A stretch of 64,000 bases of DNA from Flavobacteriales bacterium. Its GTDB lineage: Bacteria; Bacteroidota; Bacteroidia; Flavobacteriales_D; Crocinitomicaceae. Each line of letters opens with the position of its first letter. Within the stretch, counting starts at the first letter, position 1. The position numbers were made by a program, and so were the translations under genes. The stretch spans positions 1 to 64,000 of the forward strand of contig CANLAQ010000005.1 in the NCBI GenBank assembly GCA_947488235.1. Direction: 5' to 3'. The notes under the pieces are model-generated. The model was not told the origin of the DNA. It did not search any database and saw only the letters and a list, made by a program, of their open reading frames with translations. Positions 8,867-19,125 of this stretch are shown piece by piece.

Positions 8867-10225
8867 ATGAAACGACTCATAACAAATATTCAAAACATCT
8901 GGAAAGTAGAAGAACTCCGTCAAAGAATTCTGCTTACTTTAGGATTAATTCTAGTTTATAGAATTGGTTCTCATATCATCTTGCCTGGTGTTAATTATAG
9001 CATTTTAGAAAAGGCTTCAGAAGGTGGGTCCCAATCTCAAAGAACTCTAGAAAGTTTATTGTCTATGTTCTCCGGTGGAGGATTTACACATGCTTCCGTT
9101 ATGGCTCTTGGTATCATGCCTTATATTAGTGCCTCTATTATCATGCAGCTTTTAGGAATGGCTGTTCCAGCAGTTCAGAAAATGCAGAATGAAGGCGAAT
9201 CAGGAAGAAAACAAATAAATAATTATACAAGAATTTTAACCATCGTAATTTGTGCCTTACAAGCTCCTAGTTATTTGTCAATGTATGTTGAACAAAAAGG
9301 TGCTCTTCCTGCAGATGCTGGTACATTTTGGTGGACGCAAACGATTCTTGTTTTAGTAGCTGGATCCATGTTTGCCGTTTGGTTAGGAGAAAGAATTACG
9401 GAGAAAGGAATTGGAAATGGTATTTCATTATTAATTGCTGTTGGAATTCTATCAAGATTACCGGGAGCTTTTATAGCTGAAGTTGGTAAGTCTTTTGAAG
9501 CAGGTAATATGATTAAATTGGTTCTTGAAATTCTAGCATTTATGTTAGTTGTTTTGAGTACTATCTTAATTGTTCAAGGAGTTCGTCGCATTCCACTTAA
9601 TACAGCTAAACGAGTTGTAGGTGCAAGAGCAGTTGACGAACAAGGAGCAAGAAATTATTTACCTATTAAAGTAAATGCAAGTGGTGTAATGCCAATTATC
9701 TTCGCTCAAGCTATTATGACGATTCCAATAATGATTTTTGTTAGTGCAACTGATTCTGGTGAACAGGCTGGTTTTATTCAACGCTTACTTACCAATCCAT
9801 ATGGACTTAATTACAATATTCTATTGTGTATTTTGATTATTGTCTTTACCTATTTCTACACGGCAATTATGATTAACCCAAGAAAAATTGCAGATGATTT
9901 GAAAAGAAGTGGTGGTTTTATTCCTGGAATTAGACCTGGAGAAGACACAGCTAATTATATAGATACATTGGTATCAAGAATTACATTTCCTGGATCTCTA
10001 TTCCTTGCAGCAATTGCAGTAATTCCTGCAATAGCAAAAATGGTTGGAATTAATGATGGTTTCGCGATGTTTTTTGGAGGTACTTCTTTATTAATTATGG
10101 TAGGAGTTGTTTTAGATACATTACAACAAATTGAAACATATTTATTAAATCGTCACATGGATGGTTTAATGGAAGGAAGTAGAGTAAGAGGAAGAAGATC
10201 ACCTAATGAATTATCAGGTTTTTAA
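8867..10225 (+). CDS. secY: Protein translocase subunit SecY
   Basis: Central channel of the Sec translocon in the inner membrane. The 452-residue protein has ten hydrophobic segments. Recognised motifs include LGIMPYISASIIMQLL (about residues 79-94, TM2), the cytoplasmic loop QGVRRIPLNTAKR and GGFIPGIRPGEDTANYI. Position between rplO and infA is standard for the phylum. A promoter-like box precedes it, so it may be transcribed partly on its own. Confidence 0.98.
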   Translation: MKRLITNIQNIWKVEELRQRILLTLGLILVYRIGSHIILPGVNYSILEKASEGGSQSQRTLESLLSMFSGGGFTHASVMALGIMPYISASIIMQLLGMAVPAVQKMQNEGESGRKQINNYTRILTIVICALQAPSYLSMYVEQKGALPADAGTFWWTQTILVLVAGSMFAVWLGERITEKGIGNGISLLIAVGILSRLPGAFIAEVGKSFEAGNMIKLVLEILAFMLVVLSTILIVQGVRRIPLNTAKRVVGARAVDEQGARNYLPIKVNASGVMPIIFAQAIMTIPIMIFVSATDSGEQAGFIQRLLTNPYGLNYNILLCILIIVFTYFYTAIMINPRKIADDLKRSGGFIPGIRPGEDTANYIDTLVSRITFPGSLFLAAIAVIPAIAKMVGINDGFAMFFGGTSLLIMVGVVLDTLQQIETYLLNRHMDGLMEGSRVRGRRSPNELSGF

Positions 10226-10228
10226 ATT

Positions 10229-10447
10229 ATGGCAAAACAATCCTCGATTGAACAAGATGGAACAATACTAGAAGCTTTGCCAAATGCAATGTTTAGAGTA
10301 GAATTAGAAAATGGGCATGTTTTGACAGCACATATTTCTGGAAAAATGAGAATGTTTTATATAAAGATTCTTCCAGGGGATAAAGTTAAAGTTGAAATGT
10401 CTCCATATGATTTGACAAAAGGACGAATTTCGTTCAGGTATAAATAA
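10229..10447 (+). CDS. infA: Translation initiation factor IF-1
   Basis: OB-fold factor that binds the 30S A site during initiation. The 72-residue protein starts [13 protein letters not shown] and carries the family core [20 protein letters not shown] and [17 protein letters not shown]. It is encoded 3 bp after secY, the common place in Bacteroidota. Confidence 0.97.
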   Translation: MAKQSSIEQDGTILEALPNAMFRVELENGHVLTAHISGKMRMFYIKILPGDKVKVEMSPYDLTKGRISFRYK

Positions 10448-10464
10448 GAATAAAAATAAGAGTG

Positions 10465-10581
10465 ATGAAAGTAAGAGCATCTGTTAAAAAACGCACAGCC
10501 GATTGTAAAATCGTAAAGCGCAAAGGAAGGGTTTATGTGATAAACAAGAAGAATCCAAAGTTAAAACAAAGACAAGGTTAA
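10465..10581 (+). CDS. rpmJ: 50S ribosomal protein L36 (zinc-free form)
   Basis: A 38-residue basic protein starting [20 protein letters not shown] and ending KLKQRQG. It lies in the canonical slot between infA and rpsM. Only one cysteine is present where the zinc-ribbon form has several metal ligands, so this is a C-minus type L36. Confidence 0.95.
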   Translation: MKVRASVKKRTADCKIVKRKGRVYVINKKNPKLKQRQG

Positions 10582-10591
10582 AATTTAGTAT

Positions 10592-10966
10592 ATGGCACGT
10601 ATTGCAGGTATTGACTTACCAAAAAACAAAAGAGGGGTTATCGGTTTAACGTATATTTTCGGAATCGGAAGAAGTAGCTCTAAGAAAATTCTAACCGATT
10701 GTGGAATCGATGAGAATATTAAGGTTCAAGATTGGAATGATGACCAGTTGGCTGTATTGAGAAATGCAATTAATGAGGTTAAAACAGAAGGTTCTTTGCG
10801 TTCTGAAGTTCAATTGAACATTAAGCGTTTAATGGATATCGGTTGTTACCGTGGCATTCGTCACCGTTCAGGTTTACCTTTGCGTGGTCAACATACAAAA
10901 AATAACTCTAGAACTAGAAAAGGAAAGAGAAAAACAGTTGCAAACAAGAAAAAAGCAACTAAATAA
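10592..10966 (+). CDS. rpsM: 30S ribosomal protein S13
   Basis: Small-subunit head protein contacting P-site tRNA. The 124-residue sequence has [20 protein letters not shown] at the start and the signature [19 protein letters not shown] near residues 87-105. The C-terminal tail is lysine-rich. First gene of the alpha section after rpmJ. Confidence 0.97.
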   Translation: MARIAGIDLPKNKRGVIGLTYIFGIGRSSSKKILTDCGIDENIKVQDWNDDQLAVLRNAINEVKTEGSLRSEVQLNIKRLMDIGCYRGIRHRSGLPLRGQHTKNNSRTRKGKRKTVANKKKATK

Positions 10967-10976
10967 TAAGTAGAAA

Positions 10977-11363
10977 ATGGCAAAATCAAATCAAAAAAAG
11001 AAGAAGAATGTTAAGGTTGAAGCCTTAGGCGAAGCTCACATCCAAGCGAGTTTTAACAACTTAATCATTTCTTTAACGAACACGGCAGGTCAAGTTATTT
11101 CTTGGTCATCAGCTGGGAAAATGGGCTTTAAAGGTTCTAAAAAGAACACACCTTACGCTGCACAAATTGCAGCAGAAGATGCAGCTAAAGAAGCACATGA
11201 CTTTGGATTAAGACGTGTAAAAGTTTATGTAAAAGGACCAGGAGCAGGAAGAGAATCTGCTATCAGATCATTACATAACTCTGGAATTGAAGTAACAGAG
11301 ATTGTTGATGTTACTCCTTTACCACACAACGGATGTCGCCCTCCGAAGAAAAGAAGAGTATAA
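10977..11363 (+). CDS. rpsK: 30S ribosomal protein S11
   Basis: Platform protein of the small subunit. The 128-residue sequence has the core [20 protein letters not shown] and the C-terminal signature [19 protein letters not shown]. Complete and typical. A 53-bp gap, large for this operon, separates it from rpsD. Confidence 0.98.
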   Translation: MAKSNQKKKKNVKVEALGEAHIQASFNNLIISLTNTAGQVISWSSAGKMGFKGSKKNTPYAAQIAAEDAAKEAHDFGLRRVKVYVKGPGAGRESAIRSLHNSGIEVTEIVDVTPLPHNGCRPPKKRRV

Positions 11364-11416
11364 TAATAAACCAGTCATCGAAGGAATGCCTTAATTCATG
11401 ACATAATAACTAAGAA

Positions 11417-12025
11417 ATGGCAAGATATACAGGTCCAAAGACCAAAATAGCAAGAAGATTCCGAGATCCAATTTTTGGTCCGGATAAAGCGCTAGAGCGC
11501 AGAAGTTATGGCCCAGGCCAGCACGGCCCTTCCAAAAGAAGAGGTGGAAAGCAGTCTGAATACGCTATACAATTAGGTGAAAAGCAAAAAGCAAAATATA
11601 CTTATGGTATTTTGGAAAAGCAATTTGCAAACATGTTCGAGAAAGCATCTCGAATGAAAGGAATTACTGGTGAAGTATTACTTCAGTTGTGTGAAACTCG
11701 ATTAGATAACACAGTTTATCGTTTAGGTATCGCTCCAACGCGTCGTGGTGCTCGTCAATTAGTTTCTCACCGACATGTTACCGTTAATGGTGATGTTGTA
11801 AATATACCATCTTACCAAGTTAAACCTGGTGATGTAGTTGGTGTTCGTGAAAAATCGAAATCATTAGAAGCTATCGTTTCTTCATTGGACGCAAGCAGTA
11901 AAAAATATGATTGGTTGGATTGGGACCGATCTACTATGTCTGGAAGATTCTTAAGTATCCCAGGAAGAGAAATGATCCCTGAAAACATCAAGGAGCAACT
12001 AATCGTCGAATTATATTCTAAATAA
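11417..12025 (+). CDS. rpsD: 30S ribosomal protein S4
   Basis: Primary 16S rRNA-binding protein. The 202-residue product starts [15 protein letters not shown] and has [14 protein letters not shown] near residues 31-44. The S4 RNA-binding domain ([20 protein letters not shown]) is at about residues 95-114. It has no zinc-binding cysteine set at the N-terminus. In E. coli S4 represses the alpha operon; no matching control element was identified here. Confidence 0.97.
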   Translation: MARYTGPKTKIARRFRDPIFGPDKALERRSYGPGQHGPSKRRGGKQSEYAIQLGEKQKAKYTYGILEKQFANMFEKASRMKGITGEVLLQLCETRLDNTVYRLGIAPTRRGARQLVSHRHVTVNGDVVNIPSYQVKPGDVVGVREKSKSLEAIVSSLDASSKKYDWLDWDRSTMSGRFLSIPGREMIPENIKEQLIVELYSK

Positions 12026-12041
12026 TCTATAAAGCAAGAAA

Positions 12042-13034
12042 ATGGCAATTTTGGATTTTCAAAAACCTGACAAGGTTATCATGATTCAATCAGACGAATT
12101 CAACGGAGAGTTTGAATTTCGTCCTCTTGAACCAGGTTATGGTATTACAATAGGTAATGCTCTACGTCGAATATTATTATCTTCTTTGGAAGGATTCGCG
12201 ATTGCTTCGATTAAAATCGAAGGAGTTGACCATGAATTCTCTACCATTAAAGGTGTAGTTGAAGATGTAACAGAAATAATCTTAAGTTTGAAGCAAGTGC
12301 GTTTCAAACAACAAATCGAAGGAACAGACAGTGAGACTGTCATTGTTTCAATAGGTGGACAAAGTAAATTGACCGCTGGTGATATAGGAAAGTATACAAG
12401 TGCTTTTCAAGTATTAAATCCAGATTTGGTAATTTGTAATATGGAGCCTTCTGTAAAGTTGGAAATCGAACTTACAATTATTAAAGGTCGTGGTTATGTT
12501 CCAGCTGAAGAAAATAAGACAGCTAACGCATCTTTCGGTACTGTTTTCATCGATTCAATTTTTACACCAATTGTTAATGTGCGTTATGCTATTGAGAATT
12601 TCCGTGTAGAACAAAAAACGGATTATGAGAAATTGGTGTTGTACATCACAAGTGATGGTGCCATTCATCCTAAAGAAGCGCTTAAGGAAGCGGCTAAGAT
12701 TTTAATTCATCATTTCATGTTATTCTCTGATGAGCGTATTACTTTAGATAGTGAAAGCAAAGCAGATACAGAAGAATTTGATGAGACATCACTTCACATG
12801 CGTCAATTGCTTAAAACAAAATTAGTTGATATGGACCTTTCGGTTCGTGCATTAAATTGTTTGAAAGCAGCAGATGTTGAAACATTAGGTGATTTAGTTT
12901 CTTATGCAAAATCGGATTTGTTGAAATTTAGAAACTTTGGTAAGAAGTCATTGACTGAACTAGATGATTTAGTAGACAACAAAGGTTTGACTTTCGGAAT
13001 GAATGTTGCAAAATATAAATTAGATAAAGACTAG
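12042..13034 (+). CDS. rpoA: DNA-directed RNA polymerase subunit alpha
   Basis: RNA polymerase assembly subunit. The 330-residue protein has the N-terminal dimerisation domain with [20 protein letters not shown] (about residues 33-52). The C-terminal domain around residues 255-320 includes [20 protein letters not shown] and [12 protein letters not shown], the DNA- and activator-binding part. Located between rpsD and rplQ as is standard. Confidence 0.98.
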   Translation: MAILDFQKPDKVIMIQSDEFNGEFEFRPLEPGYGITIGNALRRILLSSLEGFAIASIKIEGVDHEFSTIKGVVEDVTEIILSLKQVRFKQQIEGTDSETVIVSIGGQSKLTAGDIGKYTSAFQVLNPDLVICNMEPSVKLEIELTIIKGRGYVPAEENKTANASFGTVFIDSIFTPIVNVRYAIENFRVEQKTDYEKLVLYITSDGAIHPKEALKEAAKILIHHFMLFSDERITLDSESKADTEEFDETSLHMRQLLKTKLVDMDLSVRALNCLKAADVETLGDLVSYAKSDLLKFRNFGKKSLTELDDLVDNKGLTFGMNVAKYKLDKD

Positions 13035-13057
13035 GATTGATTTAGAACAATTGAGAA

Positions 13058-13855
13058 ATGAGACACGGAAATAAATTAAATCACTTAAGTAGAAAATCAG
13101 CACATAGAAAAGCAATGCTTTCTAATATGGCTTGTTCTTTAATAGAGCACAAAAGAATTTCTACGACTATCGCTAAAGCAAAAGCTTTACGCGTATATGT
13201 TGAACCACTTTTAACAAAGTCTAAAACAGATACTACACATTCACGAAGAATTGTATTCTCTTATTTGCAAAGCAAAGAAGTAGTTACTGAATTGTTCCGT
13301 GATGTTGCAGCAAAAATTGCTACAAGAGATGGTGGTTACACAAGAATTATTCGCACTGGTTACCGTTTAGGTGATAACGCAGAAATGTGTTTGATTGAAT
13401 TGGTTGACTATAACGAGATTTACACGAACGAAAAAGCTAAGAAAACTACGCGTCGTTCAAGAAGAGGTGGATCAAGTACCGCTTCAGGTGAAGATGTTGT
13501 TGATGCAACTCCAGTTGCAGATGTAGTTGCGGAAGCTCCAGTTGCAGAAGTAGTTGAAGAAGCTCCAGTTGCGGAAGTAGTTGAAGAAGCTCCAGTTGCA
13601 GAAGTAGTTGAAGAAGCTCCAGTTGCGGAAGTAGTTGAAGAAACTCCAGTTGCGGAAGTAGTTGAAGAAGCTCCAGTTGCGGAAGTAGTTGAAGAAACTC
13701 CAGTTGCAGAAGTAGTTGAAGAAGCTCCAGTTGCAGAAGTAGTTGAAGAAGCTCCAGTTGCGGAAGTAGTTGAAGAAACTCCAGAAGCAGAAGAGTCAAA
13801 TGACGAAGCAGCTTCAGATGAAACAGAATCAACTGAGAAACCATCAGCTGAATAA
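13058..13855 (+). CDS. rplQ: 50S ribosomal protein L17 with long acidic repeat tail
   Basis: The first 120-130 residues are a normal L17: [20 protein letters not shown] at the start, then a core ending near [15 protein letters not shown]. After a short basic linker ([11 protein letters not shown]) the protein runs to 265 residues through tandem copies of the nonapeptide E(A/T)PVAEVVE and an acidic end. Typical L17 is about 115-165 residues. Acidic, alanine-rich L17 extensions are known in Bacteroidota, but such a regular repeat is unusual. The tail is probably disordered and exposed at the ribosome surface; its function is unknown. A terminator follows directly. Confidence 0.96.
   Translation: MRHGNKLNHLSRKSAHRKAMLSNMACSLIEHKRISTTIAKAKALRVYVEPLLTKSKTDTTHSRRIVFSYLQSKEVVTELFRDVAAKIATRDGGYTRIIRTGYRLGDNAEMCLIELVDYNEIYTNEKAKKTTRRSRRGGSSTASGEDVVDATPVADVVAEAPVAEVVEEAPVAEVVEEAPVAEVVEEAPVAEVVEETPVAEVVEEAPVAEVVEETPVAEVVEEAPVAEVVEEAPVAEVVEETPEAEESNDEAASDETESTEKPSAE
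13505..13801 (+). repeat. 27-bp in-frame tandem repeat within rplQ
   Basis: Nine full 27-bp units (13532-13774) encode seven EAPVAEVVE and two ETPVAEVVE copies. They are flanked by one divergent unit before (ATPVADVVA, 13505-13531) and one after (ETPEAEESN, 13775-13801). Units differ mainly by GCA/GCG and GCT/ACT changes, so the array looks recently expanded and could vary in copy number between strains. Confidence 0.95.
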
Positions 13856-13876
13856 TAGATTTTAACACATGTTAAT

Positions 13877-13911
13877 AAAAAGGCGGTTTTTTAACCGCCT
13901 TTTTTGTTTTT
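13877..13911 (+). terminator. Rho-independent terminator of the ribosomal operon
   Basis: An 8-bp stem AGGCGGTT / AACCGCCT with a TTTT loop (13881-13900) is followed by a T-rich run. It lies 21 bp after the rplQ stop and before the carA promoter box. Confidence 0.93.
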
Positions 13912-13938
13912 ATGAAACGCCATACCCCGTAAGTTTCT

Positions 13939-13946
13939 TAACTTTG
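13939..13946 (+). promoter_or_regulatory. Promoter -7 box before carA
   Basis: TAACTTTG is an exact match to TAnnTTTG. It lies between the ribosomal terminator and the carA ATG, 13 bases upstream of the start. It probably drives carA-eno-NUDIX. Confidence 0.65.
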
Positions 13947-13959
13947 TAAGAAACGATAA

Positions 13960-15063
13960 ATGGAATCAAGAAATCCAGCTGTATTATTATTAGAAGATGG
14001 CACCGTGTATCATGGTGCTGCAATTGGGAAAATTGGAACTAGTGCCGGTGAAATCGCTTTTAATACCGGAATGACAGGTTATCAAGAAGTTTTTACAGAT
14101 CCTTCTTATTATGGTCAAATGCTGATCATGACCACAGCTCATATTGGTAATTATGGAGTTCATGCCAATGAATCAGAATCTAAAGGAGTAAAATTGGCAG
14201 GCTTAATTACTAAAAAATTTAGCAATACTTATTCACGCCCTTCGAGTAACGACTCTTTGCAAAATATGCTTATCGAATCAAATACGGTAGGTATTTCAGA
14301 CATTGATACGCGATCTTTGGTTAGACATATCCGCAGTAAAGGAGCGATGAATGCTATCGTTTCCTCTGAAATATTAGATGTGGATACATTGAAAGCTGAA
14401 CTTAAGAAGGTTCCATCAATGGACGGATTAGAATTATCTTCTTTCGTTGCAACTAATCAGGCATATGAAGTAGGGGATAAGAATGCGGCATTAAAAGTTG
14501 CCCTTTTAGACTTTGGTGTGAAAGCTAATATCATTAATTGTCTTGTTGAAAGAGGATGTCAGGTTAAAGTATTCCCATTAGACACGCCAGTTAAAGACTT
14601 ACTCGCTTATCAACCTAGTGGCTTTATGTTATCTAACGGACCTGGAGATCCATCTTCCATGCCAATTTCAATTTCAATTGTTGATGAACTAGTGAAGACA
14701 AATATTCCAATTTTTGGTATTTGTTTGGGGCACCAAATTTTAGGTTTAAGTCAAGGACTTTCTACTGTGAAAATGTTTAATGGTCATAGAGGAATAAATC
14801 ATCCAATTAAAAATCTCATTACAGGAAAAAGTGAAATAACCACTCAAAATCATGGCTTTGTTATTTCAAAGGAAAGTATGAGTAAAAATCCTGACATTGA
14901 GGTAACCCATATGCATTTGAATGACGAAACGATTGCAGGTATTTCTTTAAAGAATAAAAAGGTATTTTCTGTTCAGTTTCATCCAGAAGCATCTGCCGGA
15001 CCTCATGATTCTCGCTATCTTTTCGATCAGTTTATTCAAAATATGAACGCCAATAAAAATTAA
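13960..15063 (+). CDS. carA: Carbamoyl-phosphate synthase small subunit
   Basis: Glutaminase subunit that supplies ammonia to CarB for carbamoyl phosphate, used in arginine and pyrimidine synthesis. The 367-residue protein has the CarA N-domain (EDGTVYHGAAIG, FNTGMTGYQEVFTDPSY). The class I amidotransferase domain follows, with nucleophile Cys in FGICLGHQILGLS and the His/Glu pair in QFHPEAS. carB is not in the window. The gene begins a unit with eno after a 3-bp gap. Confidence 0.98.
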   Translation: MESRNPAVLLLEDGTVYHGAAIGKIGTSAGEIAFNTGMTGYQEVFTDPSYYGQMLIMTTAHIGNYGVHANESESKGVKLAGLITKKFSNTYSRPSSNDSLQNMLIESNTVGISDIDTRSLVRHIRSKGAMNAIVSSEILDVDTLKAELKKVPSMDGLELSSFVATNQAYEVGDKNAALKVALLDFGVKANIINCLVERGCQVKVFPLDTPVKDLLAYQPSGFMLSNGPGDPSSMPISISIVDELVKTNIPIFGICLGHQILGLSQGLSTVKMFNGHRGINHPIKNLITGKSEITTQNHGFVISKESMSKNPDIEVTHMHLNDETIAGISLKNKKVFSVQFHPEASAGPHDSRYLFDQFIQNMNANKN

Positions 15064-16791
<1,728 letters not shown>

Positions 16792-16799
<8 letters not shown>

Positions 16800-17682
16800 T
16801 AAAATTTGGAGCAACGATTAATTCTTTGGTTCCATGGCCCCAAGAATAAAATCCCTCTCCTGTTTTTACACCTTTTTTCCCTGCTGTTACCATATTTACA
16901 AGTAATGGGCACGGAGCATATTTCTGATTCCCAAAACCATCATACAGTACATGAAGAATGGCTAAACAAACATCCAAACCGATGAAGTCAGCCAATTGAA
17001 GTGGTCCCATTGGATGCGCCATACCTAATTTCATTACCGTATCAATTTCTTCAACTCCTGCTACACCCTCATATAAAGTGTAAATTGCCTCATTGATCAT
17101 TGGCATTAATATTCTATTGGCGACAAATCCTGGATAATCATTAACCTCTACGGGAACTTTATTCAATTTTTTGCTAGTATCCATTATGGTTTGAGTGACT
17201 TCATCAGAAGTAGAATAACCTCTAATGATTTCAACTAATTTCATTACAGGTACTGGATTCATGAAATGCATACCTATCACTTTATCTGGACGGTGGGTCA
17301 CTGAAGCTATTTTCGTAATAGAGATAGAAGAGGTATTACTTGCTAAAATCACTTCTGGAGCACAAATTGAATCTAGTTCGGCAAATATTTTTAGTTTTAA
17401 ATCAATATTTTCAGTTGCGGCTTCAACTACTAAATCAACTCCAACTACTCCTGATGTTAAGCTGGTGTGGGTGCTAATGTTAGCCAATGTCAAGTTCTTC
17501 TCGTCTTCTGTTATAGCTTCTTTAGCGACCTGCCTATCAAGGTTTTTGCCAATTGTACCAATCGCTTTATCAAGTGCAACTTGAGAGACATCGATTAGAT
17601 TAACCTTATATCCAAACTGAGCAAAAACATGGGCAATTCCATTCCCCATTGTACCTGCACCTATTACTGCAACATTTTTCAT
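16792..17682 (-). CDS. 3-hydroxybutyryl-CoA (3-hydroxyacyl-CoA) dehydrogenase
   Basis: NAD-dependent oxidation of 3-hydroxyacyl-CoA, used in fatty acid or butyrate metabolism or phenylacetate breakdown. From the ATG at 17682 the protein has 296 residues. It starts MKNVAVIGAGTMGNGIAHVF, a Rossmann GxGxxG, and continues with ASNTSSISIT, GMHFMNPVPVMKLVE (catalytic His) and the C-terminal dimer domain NRILMPMINEAI. The longer frame to 17703 is rejected because it would start on top of a promoter box. No other beta-oxidation gene is adjacent. Confidence 0.93.
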
Positions 17683-17700
17683 GTAAATTGATTTATTTGG

Positions 17701-17708
17701 CAAATATA
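17701..17708 (-). promoter_or_regulatory. Promoter -7 box for the dehydrogenase gene
   Basis: On the minus strand this reads TATATTTG, matching TAnnTTTG, 18 bases before the ATG at 17682. It supports that start over the upstream one at 17703. Confidence 0.55.
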
Positions 17709-17715
17709 ATCATAG

Positions 17716-17723
17716 TATCTTTG
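17716..17723 (+). promoter_or_regulatory. Promoter -7 box for the flippase gene
   Basis: TATCTTTG, six bases before the ATG at 17730. It is back to back with the minus-strand box at 17701-17708, so the two promoters overlap. Confidence 0.6.
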
Positions 17724-17729
17724 TCATCT

Positions 17730-19019
17730 ATGTCATTTGATCGAATAAGCGCAATAACTAAAAGTGATTTTTTTAAATCATTCACTGTATTGATGTCTGG
17801 TACTGTAATTGCTCAAGCAATAAGTTATCTAATTGCTCCAATTTTAACGCGTTTATATACCACTTCAGAAATGGGGGAATTGGCTTTTTATATGCGTTTG
17901 ATTGGTTTTATCTCTGCAATTGCAACTCTTAGATATGAAGCAGCCTTGCCCTTGCCTAAAAATGATTCCCATTCTTTCCTTTTATATCGATTGGCCTATT
18001 TAATCTCATTGGTTATACTATTAATAGTTGCAGTGGTCTTTTCTTTTCTAATTATAAGTGGCATTTCTACACATTTTTCATGGTGGTTTTATCTCTTTTC
18101 CATTTTAGGAACCGCTTGTGTTATAATCGTTAATGTTGGAACAAGTTGGTCCGTAAGAATGGGAGAATACCCGATTATATCACGCAATAAAATCACGAAT
18201 TCTTTAGTTGCGAATTTATTGAAATGGTTATTCGCATTTTTTCACATGAGTGCTTTCGGATTAATTTTAGCCTCCTTGATTGGTAGTATCGTTTCATCTT
18301 TTGAATTTGCTTTTAATTTTAAACGAATTCACAAAAAATTCAATGCGCTGCGTTCAAAGAAGAAGACTTTGGTCTTGATGCGAGAACATAAAGAATTCCC
18401 AACCATTAATCTACCTCATGTATTTGTTGATAATGGAAGAGATATGCTGATTGCTACCCTAATCTTCACCTATTATTCTCAGTCGGTATACGGTTCTTTT
18501 AGTCACTCTTATACTATGTTAAGGATTCCTTTGACTTTGGTAGGTGTTTCTCTTGGACAAATATTTTATAATAAAGCTTCTGAATTATACAATCAAGGAA
18601 AGTCTATTTTACCTATTTTGAAAAAAATGCTTTTATTGTTGTCGGTACTTTCTATAGCACCCTTTAGTATTCTATTCTTTTATGGTGAACCAATTTTTGA
18701 ATTTGTGTTCGGTCGTGATTGGAGACAATCTGGCTCTTATTCTGAAACGATGTCAATTTGGTTGATGTTCAATTTTATTCTCTCACCAATTACTGCTTTA
18801 CCTCTTATCTTAGGGAAACAGAAAATTGCATTCTTTATGGGAATTATTAGTTCTCTCATTCAGGTTATTCCTTTTTTGATTTTACCGATGCGATACGGAA
18901 ATTACCAAGAAGTATTTTTGTGGAGTTTGCAAATAGTTTCGTATACTCAAGCCGCTTGGTTAGTTTTCACTTTATTTGTCTTTTATTATTTAGCTAAAAA
19001 GGCATCGGTAAAAAAATAA
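17730..19019 (+). CDS. Polysaccharide flippase, MOP superfamily (Wzx-like)
   Basis: Likely moves undecaprenyl-linked glycan across the inner membrane. The 429-residue protein is strongly hydrophobic with about 12-14 membrane segments. It starts MSFDRISAITKSDFFKSFTV, followed by MSGTVIAQAISYLIAPILTRLY, a pattern typical of PST-type flippases. I use the ATG at 17730 because the longer frame (17649) overlaps the divergent gene and both promoter boxes. It lies about 5 kb from the polysaccharide operons and may serve them, but this is inference. Confidence 0.88.
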   Translation: MSFDRISAITKSDFFKSFTVLMSGTVIAQAISYLIAPILTRLYTTSEMGELAFYMRLIGFISAIATLRYEAALPLPKNDSHSFLLYRLAYLISLVILLIVAVVFSFLIISGISTHFSWWFYLFSILGTACVIIVNVGTSWSVRMGEYPIISRNKITNSLVANLLKWLFAFFHMSAFGLILASLIGSIVSSFEFAFNFKRIHKKFNALRSKKKTLVLMREHKEFPTINLPHVFVDNGRDMLIATLIFTYYSQSVYGSFSHSYTMLRIPLTLVGVSLGQIFYNKASELYNQGKSILPILKKMLLLLSVLSIAPFSILFFYGEPIFEFVFGRDWRQSGSYSETMSIWLMFNFILSPITALPLILGKQKIAFFMGIISSLIQVIPFLILPMRYGNYQEVFLWSLQIVSYTQAAWLVFTLFVFYYLAKKASVKK

Positions 19020-19030
19020 TTAGTTGCTAT

Positions 19031-19048
19031 CGTAGCGACGCGTAGCGA
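19031..19048. repeat. GC-rich 10-bp direct repeat
   Basis: CGTAGCGA occurs twice with a 10-bp period (19031-19038 and 19041-19048). The block stands out in AT-rich intergenic DNA between the flippase and helicase genes. It can form only a weak stem and has no T-run, so it is not a good terminator. Function unknown. Confidence 0.5.
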
Positions 19049-19109
19049 TCAAAAAAATCTAATACATTAAATGGTTTGGCTATTGCACTCTAGACCCACC
19101 TTTTATTAG

Positions 19110-19117
19110 TAACTTTA
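19110..19117 (+). promoter_or_regulatory. Weak -7-like box before the helicase gene
   Basis: TAACTTTA has one mismatch from TAnnTTTG and lies 8 bases before the ATG at 19126. Spacing is like that at neighbouring genes, but the last base is off consensus. Confidence 0.35.
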
Positions 19118-19125
19118 GCGCAAAC

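Noticed and set aside
11364-11416. S4-type operator in the gap before rpsD
   Set aside because: Only a weak stem can be drawn and no pseudoknot like that of known alpha-operon control elements is evident.
13505-13801. Regular 27-bp repeats that could suggest a CRISPR array
   Set aside because: Repeats are contiguous with no spacers, in frame, and encode a nonapeptide in L17.
13446-13868. Minus-strand open frame of 140 codons, rich in Leu and Gln
   Set aside because: It is the mirror of the repeat in rplQ; its repeated Leu/Gln pattern follows directly from the coding repeat on the other strand.
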